DNA from: BPJO01 sp037189665
GTDB taxonomy: Bacteria; Planctomycetota; Phycisphaerae; Tepidisphaerales; Tepidisphaeraceae
Reading direction: 5' to 3'
Assembly: GCA_037189665.1 (NCBI GenBank)
Contig: JBBCIV010000117.1
Coordinates: 1 to 6,482 of the forward strand
Length of the DNA: 6,482 bases
Shown here: positions 5,135 through 6,482 of the stretch, piece after piece
How the letters are laid out: the number at the start of each line of letters is the position of its first letter
Numbering within the stretch: position 1 is the stretch's first letter
Translations under genes and position numbers: made by a program
The notes under the pieces: model-generated
What the model saw: only the letters and a program-made list of their open reading frames with translations
What the model was told of the DNA's origin: nothing
Database searches by the model: none

Positions 5135-6482
5135 TTATTCGATGACGACCTGGCCGTTGTTGGTGCCGAGGATGGTGGTGGCACCAAAGCTTCGGGCGCT
5201 GATCTTCGAGCCGGACTGGATGTTGCCGCCAACGAAGAGCGTTCCCATGCCCTTGGCCGCCCGCACGTAGGTTCCTGTGACGACATCGCCACCGACGCGA
5301 AGCGATTCAATGCGGTTGAGAGCACGGATGCCCTTCGCCGGATCGCCGCCAAGCGTGCCGACCTCGATCGAGTTAATCGACACCGCCGACTCGATTCCAC
5401 CGTACATGCTGCCGCGGGCGTAGATGCGGTTAATCGAGCCCTGCGGACCCTTGGCGCTGATGCTGGTCGTCCCGCGGATGTTGCGGCCGACCACGATGTC
5501 GCCAATGCGCCCGGTGGCGTCGATCTGCGTGTTCTGCATGTTCCCGCCAGCCGTCACCAGATCAACGCGGCCGGTCACCAGCTTCAAACCAAGGATGGCA
5601 TTGGTTGCCTTGATCTTGCCTGTGCTGGTACCCATGAAGATGCGCATCGGGAAGGGGACCAAGTTCGGCTGGATGTCGTTCTCGACCCCGTCGCGGATGA
5701 GGTATGCCTCAACACTGCCAAGATTGCCCACGCCCGTGATGACCGTGTCTTCAAGGATGCCGGCGTTGGTGACGCCCGACACCTTCGACGTTCCACGGCT
5801 GGTGCCCAGGAAGCGATGCAGGTCGGTCGTCAGATCCAGCCACCTGCCGGACTGCGCGTCATAACGGCTTCGCTCCGCTTGTCGCACGCCGGCGTTGTAA
5901 CGTCGGACGTCGAGCAGTTCGCCCATTCCCTTGACGTACACGCCGCTCAGCGAGCCGCCAATGTCGAGCGTCGAATCGCGGAGCCCCAATCCCGTCGTCG
6001 TCACACGGCCGCTGGGATTGAACTGACTTAGGGCCGAGATCGTGCTCTGGAGAATGCCGAAGCCGTCCACTGCGATGTTCTGGAAATCGCCAACGATGAT
6101 CTGTGATCCAAGAATGCCGCCGTTGCCGGACACGCTCAGGTTTTTCAGGCTGTAGTGGGGAGTGAAAGTGAAAGCGGCGTCCGGGTTGTTGGGATCTACC
6201 TCGCCATCGTCAGCAGTCGAGGCATCTTCCTCGATATCGCTGGGCTGGAACACGTTGTTGTAGAAAACAGACTCGGCGAACGTCGTCAGCGTGCCAACGC
6301 GGGCACCCACGAGGGAGCCGTCCTTGACATAGATATTCTCGATGAACTCGTTCGCGATAATGTAGCCGCGGATATCCGCGTTGAACGCCGCGACCTGTCC
6401 AATCGACTCGGTGGCGTAAATGCCCCCGCCGACGACATCGCCGGTCCCGCCATAGGCAAGGCCTTCGCCGACATTGACAACC
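5135..6482 (-). CDS. Gly-rich beta-solenoid surface protein, C-terminal part (5' end beyond window)
   Basis: The frame is open to the right edge; 448 residues are visible and the start lies outside. The GTG at 6310 is probably internal, because the sequence before it (V-V-N-V-G-E-G-L-A-Y-G-G-T-G) has the same Gly/Val-rich repetitive character. The whole visible part is made of short beta-strand turns with I/V-x-V-G-G-x-I or similar motifs. From about visible residue 325 to the end the turns have a clear period of about 20 residues: I-x-x-I-x-V-G-x-x-I-x-x-G-T-x-I-x-A-x-G. An acidic Asp/Glu-rich insert occurs at visible residues 81-103. The protein ends in G-Q-V-V-I-E with no PEP-CTERM tag, LPXTG or membrane segment. 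This pattern fits a right-handed beta-helix or bactofilin-like stack, as in large secreted adhesin-like proteins. Localisation and binding target cannot be told because the N-terminus is missing. Confidence 0.8.
   Translation of the reverse strand, partial: VVNVGEGLAYGGTGDVVGGGIYATESIGQVAAFNADIRGYIIANEFIENIYVKDGSLVGARVGTLTTFAESVFYNNVFQPSDIEEDASTADDGEVDPNNPDAAFTFTPHYSLKNLSVSGNGGILGSQIIVGDFQNIAVDGFGILQSTISALSQFNPSGRVTTTGLGLRDSTLDIGGSLSGVYVKGMGELLDVRRYNAGVRQAERSRYDAQSGRWLDLTTDLHRFLGTSRGTSKVSGVTNAGILEDTVITGVGNLGSVEAYLIRDGVENDIQPNLVPFPMRIFMGTSTGKIKATNAILGLKLVTGRVDLVTAGGNMQNTQIDATGRIGDIVVGRNIRGTTSISAKGPQGSINRIYARGSMYGGIESAVSINSIEVGTLGGDPAKGIRALNRIESLRVGGDVVTGTYVRAAKGMGTLFVGGNIQSGSKISARSFGATTILGTNNGQVVIE

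Noticed and set aside
5108..6031. Plus-strand open frame opposite the beta-solenoid gene
   Set aside because: Its composition is that of an antisense shadow (Ala/Asp/Arg-rich, no motif). The minus-strand frame has regular solenoid repeats and a terminator.
6286..6480. Separate small minus-strand gene at the right edge
   Set aside because: It is a shadow in another frame. The solenoid frame itself continues without a stop to the edge with the same Gly/Val-rich character.

Overview
This window looks like a piece of a high-GC planctomycete chromosome, most likely from the Phycisphaerae side of the phylum. The grounds are three proteins ending in PEP-CTERM sorting tags, a small Arg-rich DRR/ERR-repeat protein of a type I associate with planctomycetes, and a long Gly-rich beta-solenoid surface protein. 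No rRNA, tRNA, CRISPR array or insertion sequence was seen. The taxonomic call is an inference from protein character, not from a marker gene.

Layout: (1) Positions 1-1427, plus strand: the 3' end of one PEP-CTERM protein, a strong intrinsic terminator (454-487), a palindromic operator-like site with 7-1-7 symmetry (499-519), then a complete His-rich PEP-CTERM protein (591-1427). The second protein resembles the family named all3515, known as Zur-repressed in cyanobacteria. The two proteins share a C-terminal architecture and may form a metal-responsive surface module. (2) Positions 1520-2503, minus strand: a membrane-anchored alpha/beta hydrolase, convergent with the previous gene and separated from it by a long hairpin. 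(3) Positions 2673-3056, plus strand: a small LysM lipoprotein, divergent from the hydrolase. (4) Positions 3107-4369, minus strand: a secreted TIM-barrel glycoside hydrolase (clan GH-A, GH113-like by eye) with a PEP-CTERM tail. Its last codons lie inside the terminator shared with the LysM gene. (5) Positions 4562-4984, minus strand: the small Arg-rich hypothetical protein. (6) Positions 5135 to the right edge, minus strand: the C-terminal part of a beta-solenoid protein, followed by a clear intrinsic terminator (5042-5076).

Nearly everything here is aimed at the cell envelope or exterior: PEP-CTERM proteins handled by an exosortase encoded elsewhere, a lipoprotein, a membrane-anchored hydrolase, a secreted glycosidase and a repetitive surface protein. 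The genes do not form one operon. Most are separate transcription units bounded by visible hairpins. The most promising candidate for something little described is the left end: two related surface proteins with a Fur/Zur-like palindrome between them, in a phylum where zinc regulation of PEP-CTERM proteins is poorly documented as far as I know.
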